Positions 12,501 through 24,538 of a stretch of 64,000 nucleotides of DNA are shown one piece after another. The position numbers and the translations under genes are program-made. The DNA comes from Chlorokybus atmophyticus. Taxonomy: Eukaryota > Streptophyta > Chlorokybophyceae > Chlorokybales > Chlorokybaceae. The stretch spans positions 8,384 through 72,383 of the forward strand of contig RHPI01000797.1 in NCBI GenBank assembly GCA_009103225.1, read 5' to 3'. Under the pieces are notes generated by a model. It made no database searches and was not told where the DNA came from. It worked only from the letters and a program-made list of their open reading frames with translations. Within the stretch, counting starts at the first letter, position 1. Every line of letters starts with the position of its first letter.

Positions 12501-14789
12501 CCTCCACCAGACTTGCCAGCAGCTCCTCCTGCGCAAATATTCCGCGGATTTGAAGTCCACAGCTGTAAGCCCCGATCATGCATGTTGTGCGCAGGCATAC
12601 CAAACAAGCAACCTTGCAAGCCCCGCAACACGTCAAGCCCATGTACGCATGACTTTGTTGATGGTATGCCCTACCCTGTACATAGAGTCTGCCATCGTGG
12701 CAGTCAGTTCTGTAGAGGACTTTCTGTCATCCCAAAGATGCTGAAAACTGGTTTGGGGCGGAGGTAGCTCGCCATGTTGTGAGCTGTCACATGGCAGTGA
12801 TGTAAGTGGCTGTAGGACAAAGCACACTCATGGGGCCAGCACTAGGAGGCGCAGCGTACCTTGCCCAGGCGGCCACACGCCGGCTAAAAGCGATTTGTCC
12901 AACCAACACCAAAATGCGCAGCCTTGCAAACATTGATGGAAGGCCTCGCGTCAGCGCCAGCACCCTGTGTGCAGCCGGCAACTGTGCATGTGCATCCGCC
13001 AAGTGTACGTTCTCCATCACTTTTGACAAGACCACCTCCCTGCCAGCTGCAAAAAAGAGTAAGCAAAACATAGAGTCTGCAGGAGCCTTTGGCTTATACC
13101 GTCACAGGGAGGCCTGCAAAGGTGATCAACTTACATGAGTACTCCGGTCGTTCACAGATAGACAGTAGTGCAACAACTGCCGTAGTAGCCCAATCGCTAC
13201 GGCCCAATGAAGGCAAAGTGCACAACTTAAACAGTGCGACTGCTGCCTCATAAGCCAACGCTGCATTGGATGAAGTCAAAGAGGTCACAAGCTGCTCCCC
13301 AAGGTCTGCGACAGTGAGTGCAAGTTCGGATTGGTTCAGCACCGCCTCAGTATGGGGAACTGAGCCCTCAGTCTTCAACCGAGACACCTCGCCAGAGGCT
13401 TGAGCCCACATGCAGAAAGCCAATGGGTAGCACGTGGCATCCTGAACACTGCTTGGCAGGCACGTATTTCTCTCCAGAATCAGCGCTCTCTTTGACCACA
13501 TAAGCTCACACACTTGCACAGCGGACTGAAAGAGGGCACACTGAGCTCCGCGATCAACCAGCACAGGTCGCTCTGCATTCTCGGAGTCCACCGCTGCAAA
13601 CAGTCGCCCAACACCTTCATAGGCCTTTGATGCTACCTGTGCATTGCTGTCGCACAAAGCATCACCAATCTTGTTCCACCATGACCTAAAGGACGACAGG
13701 TACTATGTAAGTCCTTCATTACAGCCACTGGCTCATTGCATGTTCATGGGCGACAAGGCAAGCACCACACATGCTTGCCTGACACTGTCACCAGTGGTTA
13801 AGGAGTTCCCAGCCAGCTGCAGCACATCTTCGCGTACAAGCAGCCATTTCAATGCGTCTATGGCGACCCTTCGCACTGCTGGACTCTCATGGGTGATGCA
13901 AGCACTGCCAGCAAAGAGGTAAGGTGTAATGACTGGGAAACAAAAGCATCCAACAAGCGCTATGCTGTAAGGATCATGCCTTACCTTACAGCCACAGCAT
14001 GCTCAACATTTCGTATGAACTCCAGAAGCCTTTTGCTTGGGAGCGATGATAAGAATGCAAGCGCAGAGCAACGCAACTCCACTGCTGGACTGCAAATGCA
14101 ACCTTGGTCAACACACGGAAGGTGAGAGTGCATACACTTGCATTCGTGTCTACGCTTGCGCCAGGTGCCATCTATGGCTGAATGCGCAACGGCATGCTGG
14201 TGGTGCTGTTGCAACACATGCAACAGCACTACCAATGTGTGCCGTTGCTGACGTAGCAAAGCTGTGCACCCGTACCTGCCAAGATCGCCAGCAAGTGCGC
14301 TGCATAGCGTGTCTAGGTTGCGGTGTGGTAGGCGGGCAGTGCGTAATATGTCATAAGCAAGGCGTCTTCCTATCAAACTTGGGACATCGCCGTTCACAAT
14401 GACAGCTTCCACAAGATAAGACGCCACCGAGGATGTGTCTCGACCAGCTGCAGCATCATGCAACACAGCGAGAAGCGCTTGCGTCTGCACAAGACAGTTA
14501 GTCAAGCGGCGTATTTGCAATGCACTGGCGCATGCCGAACGTCTCCACGGAATGCTTTATGATCGCCATCATGTGTTCAAACGATGGCTAACAAAGCTGC
14601 ATGCATGGTTTGGCACGCATGTTCGAAGGACAACTGCGCAATGGTTGTTGAGCGCTTTGCATGCCCTTGTAACGCTATTCAGCATCGTTGATTGGGCAGG
14701 ACAAAACGTAGGGTAGGGTTATGCACCTGTCGGTTGCCATCATTGGAGGCAATCTCCGTCCTCACATAAGTCTCCAGAGCGTCCACCAT
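9582..14789 (-). CDS. TPLATE: TPLATE, adaptor-like subunit of the TPLATE/TSET endocytic complex
   Basis: About 17 exons on the minus strand. The start codon is at 14789-14787 (exon 1 14789-14727, phase 0) and the stop at 9582-9584. The N-terminal part is a helical adaptin-like trunk: MVDALETYVRTEIASNDGN, DTLCSALAGDLGR, SWWNKIGDALCDSNAQVASK, then EELLASLVEACLSIHDAQQG and LLRPCLGWDCDSRLYAADAY. The middle has LTGGSDPLYMEATHTANAQ, matching the appendage-like region. The C-terminal part has FYSVWAGLPA and QVCYAAKTWY, then a Ser/Pro/Asp-rich tail. Order and spacing follow plant TPLATE throughout. TPLATE acts at the plasma membrane in clathrin-mediated endocytosis. One intron, after about 13,780, starts with GC (GTCAG|GCAAGC) and restores the frame. 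The divergent neighbour is the permease gene at 15,359. Exon edges in the middle were not all fixed. Confidence 0.92.
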
Positions 14790-15358
14790 GGTTGCCACCT
14801 CCCACCCCGCCGCCGCCGCCGCCGCCGCGGGGCACGGCGACAAGCATCCTAACAGAGGGAGGATGAGAACAGAATTCCCGCTTGTGCGCAAAACCCTAAT
14901 TCTTGTGCGCAACCCTGGTAATACGCATATCTGACAACCGTACTTGCAGTATTGTAAATGACTGAGGAAAATATGTCAGCAATACCAAATCACTTGTCAA
15001 TTGCCGCATCTTCTATGATGTGCAGCTGAGTTAGCGTATCAGGTCTGGAGCGGCGGCAGTGGAGTCATGGCCGTGCGGCGGCGGAGATGTATGCGACGGC
15101 GGCGGCGGCCGCTGGGCTTCTTGTGCACCGTCTCCACGGCTTCTCAGCTGTCCATCATAGCAGACAACAGCTAGGAAGGGGTACATGGCAATGACTACAT
15201 GCACGGAACATGCTCCTTCAAGACAGCCTGTCTCGAACAGGCAACCAAGCATTGCCTCAGTGGGAGCAAGATAGATGTAGCTGTATAGAGCATGGGCTTT
15301 GACTACTACTGTTAAGCAGCGTTCGTTCAAGTTAGAGCGTTCCCAGCCGGGCACACAC
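14790..15358. promoter_or_regulatory. Divergent promoter region, TPLATE and permease
   Basis: 570 bp separate the two start codons and should hold both promoters. It contains a GC-rich GCC/CGG-repeat part near each gene and a telo-box at 14891-14900 on the TPLATE side. Frames that run through it are shadows. Confidence 0.6.
14891..14900 (-). promoter_or_regulatory. Telo-box upstream of TPLATE
   Basis: AAACCCTAAT lies about 100 bp before the TPLATE start codon, and reads ATTAGGGTTT on the gene strand. A second telomere-like GGGTAGGGTT lies in intron 1 at about 14711-14720. Confidence 0.5.
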
Positions 15359-17834
15359 ATGGCTGATGATTTGGCTGGAAGGATTATTTCCCTGGTAGTG
15401 TTTGCTTGTGTGGTTGCTTGCGTGATTGGCGCGCCGAAGTTGCGTTTGCGCTTGCCGTTCCTCGCAAGAACAGGTAGACGTTTCAAGCTAAGATGGAGCT
15501 TCAAGATCAGCTTGCCACTGGACCTGTCTGTCGCACCGCTGCTGGGCGTGGTCGCTCTGGTTGCAACCACCACTCTCAGCCTGGCTGGTGTCTGGCATGG
15601 GATCGCGGGCGACGGCGTCGTCAGGCCATGGGTGGTGAGTCAGTAAACACCTAATGTACAGATACCATTTCTATTGATTCATGCACAGTGGTAAGTCAGT
15701 GCTTGACAGGAAGCAGAGCTTGAAAGGTTGATTGACTCCGGTTGATGCTAACAGTTTATTAAGGCTGTGCAAATTTTGTGTTCCTTGCTCAGTGCAGATG
15801 GCTTGTTGACTGTTGCATTGTGTTTAACCACAAGTGAACTGCCTTTCGCCAATGTGCTGTTGTTTGATTCTTGGGGATGCCACTGCCACACATGACGCAT
15901 GTGTGGCAGCCTGCAGGTCATCATTGTGTTCTTCAGCACAGCATACCTTTGCTTGGCACTGGACAACACCGGCATGCTCAAGTCGCTGGCGTATAGAGCA
16001 AGCAGACTAGCAGGGTCATCCGGACACAAGTTGTTTGCCAGCGTATATGCCATTGCAGCCGGCCTCACCCTCGCATCCAACGATGTGGTCATCCTCACCC
16101 TCACCCAACTTGTGGGTCACCTGGCCAAAAGCCTAGGTGTCTCTCCACTGGCCGCCATACCATTGCAGTTTGCTGAGTTCTTTAGCGCCAATGTCTGGAG
16201 TCAACTGCTGGTTACAGGGTAAGCAAGTTGATGCTGCGGCTTTGCAGGTTGAAGGATGCTGGGCAGCCTTTATAACTAATGTTTGCATACACAGGAACCC
16301 GACAAATGTCATAGTTGCGGACACGTTTCGGCTCTCATTTATTAGCTACATTGCCTGGATGGCACTTCCCACATTAGCTGCAGGCGTGCTAACATTGGTA
16401 ATGCTCTGGTTGTACTTTCGCCGTGACATCAGCAACATGCTGGAAGGGTCACGCGCTGTTGGGGCAGCAGGTGATTGGACACAATGCACAAGCAAGCTGC
16501 ACTACTGTATCTATTACATACTGGAAAGCAAGTGGTCTTTTGTCTTCGCATGTCATCGTTGCTTGCAGGAACTTGCATTTACTGGTTACTTCGCGCGCAG
16601 TGTCTACATCAGATGTGGATGCGGCCATTCCTAATAAGCCGTATGCCTGTTTTGCCATGGCGTGGTTTGTGCTGTGCCTGACCATGCTCGTGGCGACCAG
16701 CTGGGTGCCAAAGTTAGAGATTTGGCATGTGACATTGTTCTTTGCGGGAGGCATGCTGGCCGCAGACATTGTGATGGACATCCGCACATGCTCTGCTAGC
16801 GCTGGTATCGTCCCTGTGCTCGTCTTCTTTTGGAATAACTAGGCATCTGTAATTGGAACAGAGGTCATTGCATTGTTACTATATGCTGAAAAGCTTCATG
16901 AACCTCCCTGCAGGTTCAGCAGCTGCTGCGGAACGGCCTGCTGTAAAGCTTGAACCAGGTCTCGCTCCTGCAGGCGAGCAGGTTGACATTGCTGCAACTG
17001 AACAGGAAGTTGAGCTGGACGTACTGCCAGCTGCATGTGATGACAATTTTGATGAAGAACACGTGCGCAATTCTGGTGAGGCCGGCCTGGCCATGCAAAC
17101 CCACGCCACCAAGCTGCCACCTGCGCGCAGACTTCCGCGCGACTCTATGGCTCTCTCACGCTTGAGGCTGCACAGCATAGCATCCGTTCAAAGCGACATT
17201 GTGCCTGTTCAGCGTGCTGATTGCAGAACTCCTTGGCTGCAGCGCATGTTAGCAACACGCGTCGGGCGTACGGTATCAACAATGCCTTGGAATGTGCTCC
17301 CATTTGTGGTCGGTATGTTCATGATGGTCCAGGCACTTCAGGAGGCTGGGTGGATTAGTTGGGCAGCGCGACGCTGTACTGATGTGGTTGCTGGCAATCT
17401 TGCCGCAACTGTCTTTTTCTTCGGGTTCCTGTCAACAGCAGCTTGCCAAGTGTTGAACAATCAGGTGGGCTTGCATTTGCTGTCATGTGCACGTGTCCCC
17501 TTCCTGCTGGCTGGTCATTGATGAACTCAGCAGTTGGGTTTCGCTGCAGCCCATGACAATCCTTTTCGCGAGGATTATCTCAAGCTCAGAGTTTGTTGTG
17601 TCTACCCAAGAGAGAAGGGCAAGCTTGTTCGCTGTCGCTATTGGCAGCAATCTGGGTGCAAATGTCACCATCATTGGTGCCTTGGCGGGCATCATGTGGC
17701 AAACTTTACTCCGCAAAAAGCAGGATATCCACATTGGATACCTGTCATTCTTTAAGGTCGGAATTGTCGTCACACCACTGGTTCTGGCTGGCACTCTGGG
17801 TGTACTGCTGGCGGAATCTGCTGTTCATGGGTAG
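15359..17834 (+). CDS. ArsB/NhaD-type (ion transporter superfamily) membrane permease
   Basis: Multi-exon gene for a polytopic membrane protein. The ATG at 15359 opens MADDLAGRIISLVVFACVV, a membrane helix. Family marks follow in order: ASNDVVILTLTQLVGHLAK, FFSANVWSQLLVTG joined across an intron to NPTNVIVA, FFAGGMLAADIVMDIR, PWNVLPFVVGMFMMVQAL, ACQVLNNQ joined to PMTILFARI, and IGSNLGANVTIIGALAG near the end. NPTN and the second GSNLGAN half-motif are typical of ArsB/Lsi2-like permeases, which move arsenite, silicic acid or organic anions out of the cell or into the vacuole. Between the two membrane halves is an acidic and basic cytosolic loop of about 120 residues, encoded near 16,915-17,260. 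No ArsA-type ATPase is adjacent. The substrate cannot be told from sequence. Upstream in-frame codons without ATG were not used. Confidence 0.85.
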
Positions 17835-19006
17835 GCGTAGGTCTAGGAGTGAATCGCATTTGATTGATGCGTGTAGGGTTTGTTTGTGACAAGTGTTTGG
17901 CTGCTGCACCAAGTTGGCGCAGCAGCTCTTTGTAGGTGACCCCTGTAGAGCGTTCATTCAAGTTTGGCATATGTGTAAATGGTAATGCTGCAGCTGCTCC
18001 AGCAAGGGCTGAGGTAGAATGTGCAGGACCCCTTGCTCCACTGCTGGACTGCGTGCTGGTAAAATGGTTCTTGGGCTGGTTTACCTTCGCCTGTCTGTAT
18101 ACAGACGAATTGGGAAGTTGCGGGCATACAAGGCGCAGAGGGATTGAACTGTTGGCTGTAGAACGGCAGGGGCAGGCAATGACATAATACAGCTGGCATC
18201 GCTATATCAGATCAAAGCCAGCAAGCATTTTACAAACGCTGGGTGGGGCCCACTACGCGCTCGGCTAAGTGCTACATATAGCTGGGGAGCAGAGGGAGGC
18301 AAGGGGCCAGGCAACGGCAAAGGTAAAGGATCTGTCAGCATCGCGCAAAGCGGGAGCGAAGCCCTCCACGCCGAGCAGCATGCACAACTTGACTGCTACA
18401 CCCCCTTACGCATACACGCCCATCTGCTGCCCAGGTGGTGGTTACTTTCTGCCCTGTCTTGCTCTGCCCTGCCTGCCTGTCTGCAGCATGCCATGTCCGT
18501 TGGTTGCTGTCTAGCAGGATGTTTAGGTAGCGCAGCTCTGGCTGCCGGAATTTGTCCATCTGCTTGCTTGTGCAAGCCTTGTGTGTGCATGCACACTCTT
18601 GGATTCTTGAGCTGTAGACACAGAAGCCTGAGGTGCCCAAGGAGTTGGTTGCACACAAGGGCCTTGTGTCAAGCTTTGGTGAGCAAGTCTGCATTAGTAG
18701 ATTCGCAAGCACATAGGTGCTCCAACTGTCCTCATGCAATAAACATTATCAGCGGCATGTCCCAACATGCTGTATTTGTTCAAATCCAACCACTTGATAA
18801 CTGAAACATCCTCATACGCCGCAACACATCAGCAATGCTGTATTCTTCATTAACAGTTGGGTGCCCAGACAGCACCGGCCATTGAGACGACTGACCTGCT
18901 TACTGTAAACATAATCCAACAAACTTACAAAATAGCACTTGCATGAACGGCCACCTTCTGTATGTTCTAATCAGTGCTGTCTAACAATGCCAACAATTGT
19001 CCTTGA
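17835..19006. other. Convergent intergenic region, no gene seen
   Basis: About 1.2 kb lie between the stop codons of the permease and the oxidase. An AATAAA-like signal occurs at about 18,738. The open frames on both strands lack family marks and splice support. It probably holds two 3' untranslated regions and spacer. Confidence 0.5.
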
Positions 19007-22000
19007 CTATTTTACAAGCTTCAGGGAGCGCATCATCTCATTGTCTTCGTGCTCAGCTACGTGACAGTGCCAGGCGTACCCTATCATTGGGAGCAGAATG
19101 TTATTGAAAGCAACGGCAACAACAACGATGACGACAACAACAACGATGCAACAACAACAACAGCAGCAGCATCAGCAATAGTGCATGATCACTTCACCAC
19201 GCATCAAGCTGACCTGGAAATGCAGTGACGTCAAAAGGGTAAGCCCCACCCCAGTTGGGGGCCCACCTCACAGCCAGCACAGTGAGCTGAGAGGCTTCCG
19301 CGCGCACGGTGTCCTTCCAACCCAACTCAGTTGGGTCAGGTCCAAACTTCGTCCCAACGAGGTACGGCGTGGGATCAGGCGTGACAAATGCGTTGTCCGT
19401 AAAGGGAGGCGCAGCTGCATTGCCATGGCTTGCACGCCATCTGTTCACAGAAGGGAAGTAGGCTTCCGAGTTGTACTTGTTCACATCCATGTACTGCCGA
19501 GAAATCACCTAACACGACACAAAGGTCAGGATGGCGTTTGATGTGCTAAAGAAGCTTGCTTGCAACCAAAAGCTAACCATGACTGCGTGCATGCATGTTT
19601 GCATGCATGCATGCAAACACGCGCATGTACGCATGCCTGTGTACCCGGAACTGTTGCAGTCGTGCCTGCATGCACGCGCATGCATGCACGTGATGGTTGA
19701 CATGAATTCGTGTGTGCACAAGCATAAGTGTGGGGGCGTGCGTGTGGCTGCAAGAATGCGCACATGTATACCTGGAATTGAGCAATGTGCAGATGAATTG
19801 GGTGCAGCATGGGAGTGAGGTTAAGGATCTTCCACACTTCAACGGTCCCGATCTTGGGCACCTCGGATGTAGTGACGTTCCATCTCTTGCCATCCAGCCA
19901 AAAGGCACCAAAACCGCCCGACACAAATTGTGCCGCGAGATGAAGCACCCGAGTCTTGTAAGGCTTCAGACCTGCCATTACAGTAAGTCCTCTTGTCACC
20001 CCCACAAAGAGTCTGCACTATTGTCTTTGCACGTATGTGTACTATTACCTTTGATGTTTTCAATGGGAACAAGCGAGGCCGGCACCACAGACGTGTCAGG
20101 AGAGCTACGGGTAGTGCCAACACGGAACTGCATGACGCGGCTGGTGTACTCACTGGGCGCTGTTGCAAAAGCGGTGCCTGAGTTCGACAATAGGAGTGTC
20201 TTGCCTGCGAACCAACAAACCCACATGAACCAACTAATAATCAACCTGCCAATCACTAGACTTTGCTAGAGAGGCTTGCACCAAGCAAGCACCCAAGGGT
20301 GTATATATGTCTCATAGCAAACCCACAAACCACACGTAAACCAACCCAACAATCACCTGCGAAGCTGGTGAAGTCCACAATGACTTCAATCCTCTCCGCG
20401 GGCGTGAGATTTATAGTGGTGACAGTGATGGGCTTCGCGATGTAGCCCTGGTCAGTGGCGATTTGTATCAGTGAGGGTCCACCACTGCCAAAGGATAGTA
20501 TGTAGTTGCGGCCGCCAACGGATGCGTTGAGAATGCGGAATCGGTAGCGCCTCGGTTCTACTTTGAAGTAAGGCCACAGGCGCCCGTTCACTGCGATGGT
20601 CTTGCCGATCTGCTGGTACGCCCATTTCGGGTGACTGCTTGTGGCACTCTACATGACGAACCGCATGTGAGTGACGTCTAGAACAAGCATGTTATCACTA
20701 ATGTTGAATACGATGCATATAAGCTGCATATACCAACAACTGTTCACACATGTTTTCTTGCGAACATATGTGTTAGCACGCACAGGAACACGCGTATGTA
20801 TGCGCGTGTGTGCGGGCACATGCATGCATGCTTGTGCGCGTGCGTGTGCCCGCATGTGCATATCACATAGCACCAGGCGAGCAGTGGGATCATACCGATA
20901 TGTCATAATAGAGCTGACCATCGCTCGTGAAGGTGATGTCGGTCAGTGACAATACCACGTCGAACCTGCAATTTGCTTGCGTCACTGATCATGTCCTCCT
21001 GATGTTACAAGAGGGAAGGAAACAAGCATTGCGTACTTGCCGCTGGGGACCTTAAGTGCGCGTTCTTTGGCCGGTTCACGAATAATATACGTGCCAGCAA
21101 GCCCCGCATATGAAGCCAACCGGCCCAGCCCGAGTGCATGATCATGATACCTGAGACGAAAAACACCAACATGTGGCCTGTCTGAAAGGAGCTCACAATC
21201 GCAATCACCACTACCGAGGTAGCCTACACGCACCAGAGTGTTGCAGCTTGCTGCTTATTGTTGTAGATGGACGTCTCGCGCCTCCAAGCAGGGCCCGGTT
21301 CACCTATCTTGCCATTTGCAAACTGCACAATGAAGAACAGTTCAAACTAAACCTGGTATGGTAGGTCAGGACCAAACTGACATAACGTAAAGCACATGTG
21401 CGAGTGTGCAGATGTGCAGACATCTAATGACACCACGCGATGTACTGCATGACTGCAGATGCCGTTGTAGGTTGAGTGCGTGTGTGTATATGCAGGCATG
21501 TGTATGCATACGCCCACGAGCGTGCTTATGGTCGCACGCAAGTGTGTATATGCGGACGTGTGTGTATGCATAAGCGCATGCATGCATGCATGCATGCATG
21601 AGCGCGTGTGTGGGTGCTTGCATATATGGTTGCGCGTGCGTGAAATGTGCGCACGTGCACAACGTCTCACCTTAAACATATGCACCAGTGCTTCTGTTTG
21701 TGGGCATGCGTGCTTGCATTTGTGTGTGCTCGCGTAAGTGTCTGTGCGTGCGCACGCATGAGCATGTCATATCTCCTTCACACAAACCTTTGTGAACCAA
21801 GCATCTGGGTGACCATCTGAGACAGGGTCGGTGACGCCGCCGTGAAGATGAACGACAGTTGGTATGCCTGTGTTGGTCTTCGGGTGCGCTTTGTGCAGCG
21901 TCGTGTCAACTGGCAGCCTGTCAAGACATGAGAGAAACAGCATCAATAACACAGTGCACACTGACTATGTGCAAAAGTTGCAACAACTGCTTACAAGTGT

Positions 22001-22578
22001 TTCAACGGCAGATAGTTCCGCCATCTCACAATAAGAGTTGTCCATCGCGTGGCCTCGATGATAGGCCCTGGCACAGTTGCAGAATCCCTTTCTTGTCCAT
22101 AAGCCCAAACCTGACATAACAACCCTCAACTGCATAAACACGGACTCGCCAAATCAACGACGCGCCTTTCCACACGCGCGCAATTGTGCCCGCGTAATAC
22201 TTTTGCTTGCGTGTACAGTGTGCGAGCGCGTGTGAGTGCTTGTATATGCTGTACCGTAGTCACTGGAAGCTGACTGTGAAAGCGCCAAAGAATCTGGTAC
22301 ATGCCAATGTGGAGAGCAGTGCCATTGGTGGGACCATAAGCATGGGGAGGTAGGAACAGAGGGTCCCTGTATGGCGTGAGCTTGGAGACATCAAAGAGCG
22401 TCACAGCCTGCGCAGCTGTTGTACGAAAAAGACAAGTATCTTTACACAGGCATGTGTAATGCGATGCCTGCAACTGCTTGTTAGCATGTAGAACAGCCTC
22501 ACCTGCAGCTGAAACAGCAAGCAGCAGCACCAGCAGCAAGCAAGTGGAGCTTGCTGCTGGCGCTGCAGCTGAAAACAT
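19007..22578 (-). CDS. Secreted multicopper oxidase, CotA/bilirubin-oxidase-like
   Basis: Multi-exon minus-strand gene, start at 22578 and stop at 19009-19007. Residues 1-25 form a signal peptide ending in [12 protein letters not shown], so the protein enters the secretory route. All copper-site motifs of three-domain multicopper oxidases are present in order: [32 protein letters not shown] with [25 protein letters not shown], and [13 protein letters not shown] in the last exon, with Met as the axial ligand of the type 1 copper. The middle has [20 protein letters not shown], typical of the CotA group. Such enzymes oxidise phenols, bilins or metals and reduce oxygen to water. The natural substrate is not evident. 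Introns are rich in alternating GCATGC/TGTG sequence. It converges with the permease gene. All ligands are intact, so the enzyme should be active. Confidence 0.92.
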
Positions 22579-24538
22579 GCTGTTCAGTGCTGCTGATGAT
22601 GAGGGTGATCCCCTACTTTATCAACCCTGCGTCACAGATGACGTCAAGACAACTACTGGACAGCACAGACTAGACCAGAGCAGCTGCAGTGCAACGGAAC
22701 TGGACAGTACGCACCAGCGTAACCTAGCTGAGCTTCTGCACAAATCTGGTCTTGTCGCCTCAACGCTTCCACTTCAGCATGCGTTAAAGCTTATGTGCAA
22801 TACGTCTCGGCCACCGTCGCCGCCACCGCCGCCGCCGCCATCCGCTGGCTGTTGGTCATGCACTGACTGCTCAGCTTCACCATCCAGGTTACGTAACCCG
22901 CGGTCGCGTTGCGTCATTGGGCGTAACCGGCCCACGTGCAAGAAACGCGGCTCTGCTTGCGCGTCATGATGTTTTGTTGCGCTCCACTGTCATGAACATA
23001 ACCTGCGATTGTCGGCAGAAGGCGCGGGTACCGGTATTACACCAGCATGATGACCATTTCAAGAAAAGCCGCGTTTCTCTAGTTATGATAGGCAGGTATG
23101 GCGGCGCGGTGCAAGGGAAACCGCGTGTGCATGTAAGCATCATGCCGTTTGTGCAACGCGCTTGCAGTCTATCCCCCATAAGAGACTTTGGTTTGTAAGA
23201 ATAATAACCGCTACATTCATGTTGTTGCACAAGACCAGTGGTTCACAGGCAAGTATCGTTGGCCAAGAGAATGGTCCTTGAGTAACAAGACCAGATTCAC
23301 ATTTGGGTGAGCTCAACCCTGCAATTGGTGATCTACCTCGTAAACAACATGATTGATAGTTATTTCCTATGAAAGTCCAAACCACAACCTTAAAACGTGA
23401 TTCACACAATGTTAGTATACAAAATATATTATATCTTTATTTAAAAGATGTATGACTCGTCATCATGTATTGAACAGACCCAGGTTTTCGGCAAATGCTC
23501 TTATTGTTAACATGGTTATCAATAAAAGGTTGAGGTCCTCATCATATGAAGCATAAAAAGAATACCCTTGCTGGTGGAATGCATTGCTGAAGTAGAATTG
23601 AATTCTCAACTGGGCAGGAAGTGGCACGTTTTCGGTACATGGAATTTTTCAACAAATCAGTTTAGACACGATCTTATCATGTCAAATCTTTCATCCGATA
23701 ATACGAGTATACCTCGATAATACAAGTATACCCTTACAATATACAATACGATGACTCATATACGAAATACGTTAATAGCGTAAAGCACAAAAATCGAGTG
23801 ATTGTTCATGTGATATGCCGCACATGTCAAATTAACATTATTGAGAATTTAAAACGCATGCGACATGCTTAAGCACACTTTTCAAATAGAGCATGCCGTA
23901 TGCCTTATCAAACTGTAATAAGTTTATATGCGATACAAAAAGTTAATACTTATCAATATCATAATCTTCACAATATAGTGCGCAATAAGTTATAAGCCAT
24001 CAACAATGTTATTTTTATAACAATATTTGATTACGTGTTTTGTACAACCCATCCTCATTAATAATGTTTGTTTGGATCCTTTAATTTGGAAAAAGTAAAA
24101 TGCGACGAGTGTAATCTGTTTGCTGAACCTTGATCACATTTCCCATGGTATATGCATTATTAAGTTGCAATCACGAGTCAAACATAACCGCATGTGCACA
24201 AGTTGTATCGCAACTTAAGTGCACTCCATTTGAAAACCAACTTCAATGCAAAGATCGCTATAAGGCAAACCGCACTGAAGATATTAATAAACCATACATT
24301 ATAGGGTAAGTGCACCACATTTTGAACGCCTAATTAAGGTTAGGTTTTGAAGTGGATTGTTAATTTATGTTTACAGACTGTGGTAGAGTGTTAAACGCCC
24401 TTGAAGTCCTCTGCCTGACACACTTGAGGGCATATTTTGAGGGTTCATATAAGTCTTCCAGCAGGTGTGCATGTCAGTAGGCATAGGATCAACAGGTGAA
24501 AAGGCTGTTTTAGTAAAGTCGGACGGTGTGAAATTTGT
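22579..24538. other. Oxidase upstream region grading into an AT-rich island
   Basis: 22,579-23,150 is GC-rich, with a CCG-repeat stretch near 22,810, and probably holds the oxidase promoter. From about 23,200 the sequence becomes AT-rich. It has no coding signal and a short direct repeat, GATAATACRAGTATACC, at 23,697-23,713 and 23,716-23,732. I see no gene in it. Confidence 0.5.

Noticed and set aside
15031-15573. 180-codon minus-strand frame
   Set aside because: It overlaps the divergent promoter and the first exon of the permease on the other strand, and shows no motif.
22478-22969. 163-codon plus-strand frame with a Pro run
   Set aside because: It starts antisense to the oxidase signal-peptide exon and continues into a CCG repeat. 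No family mark.
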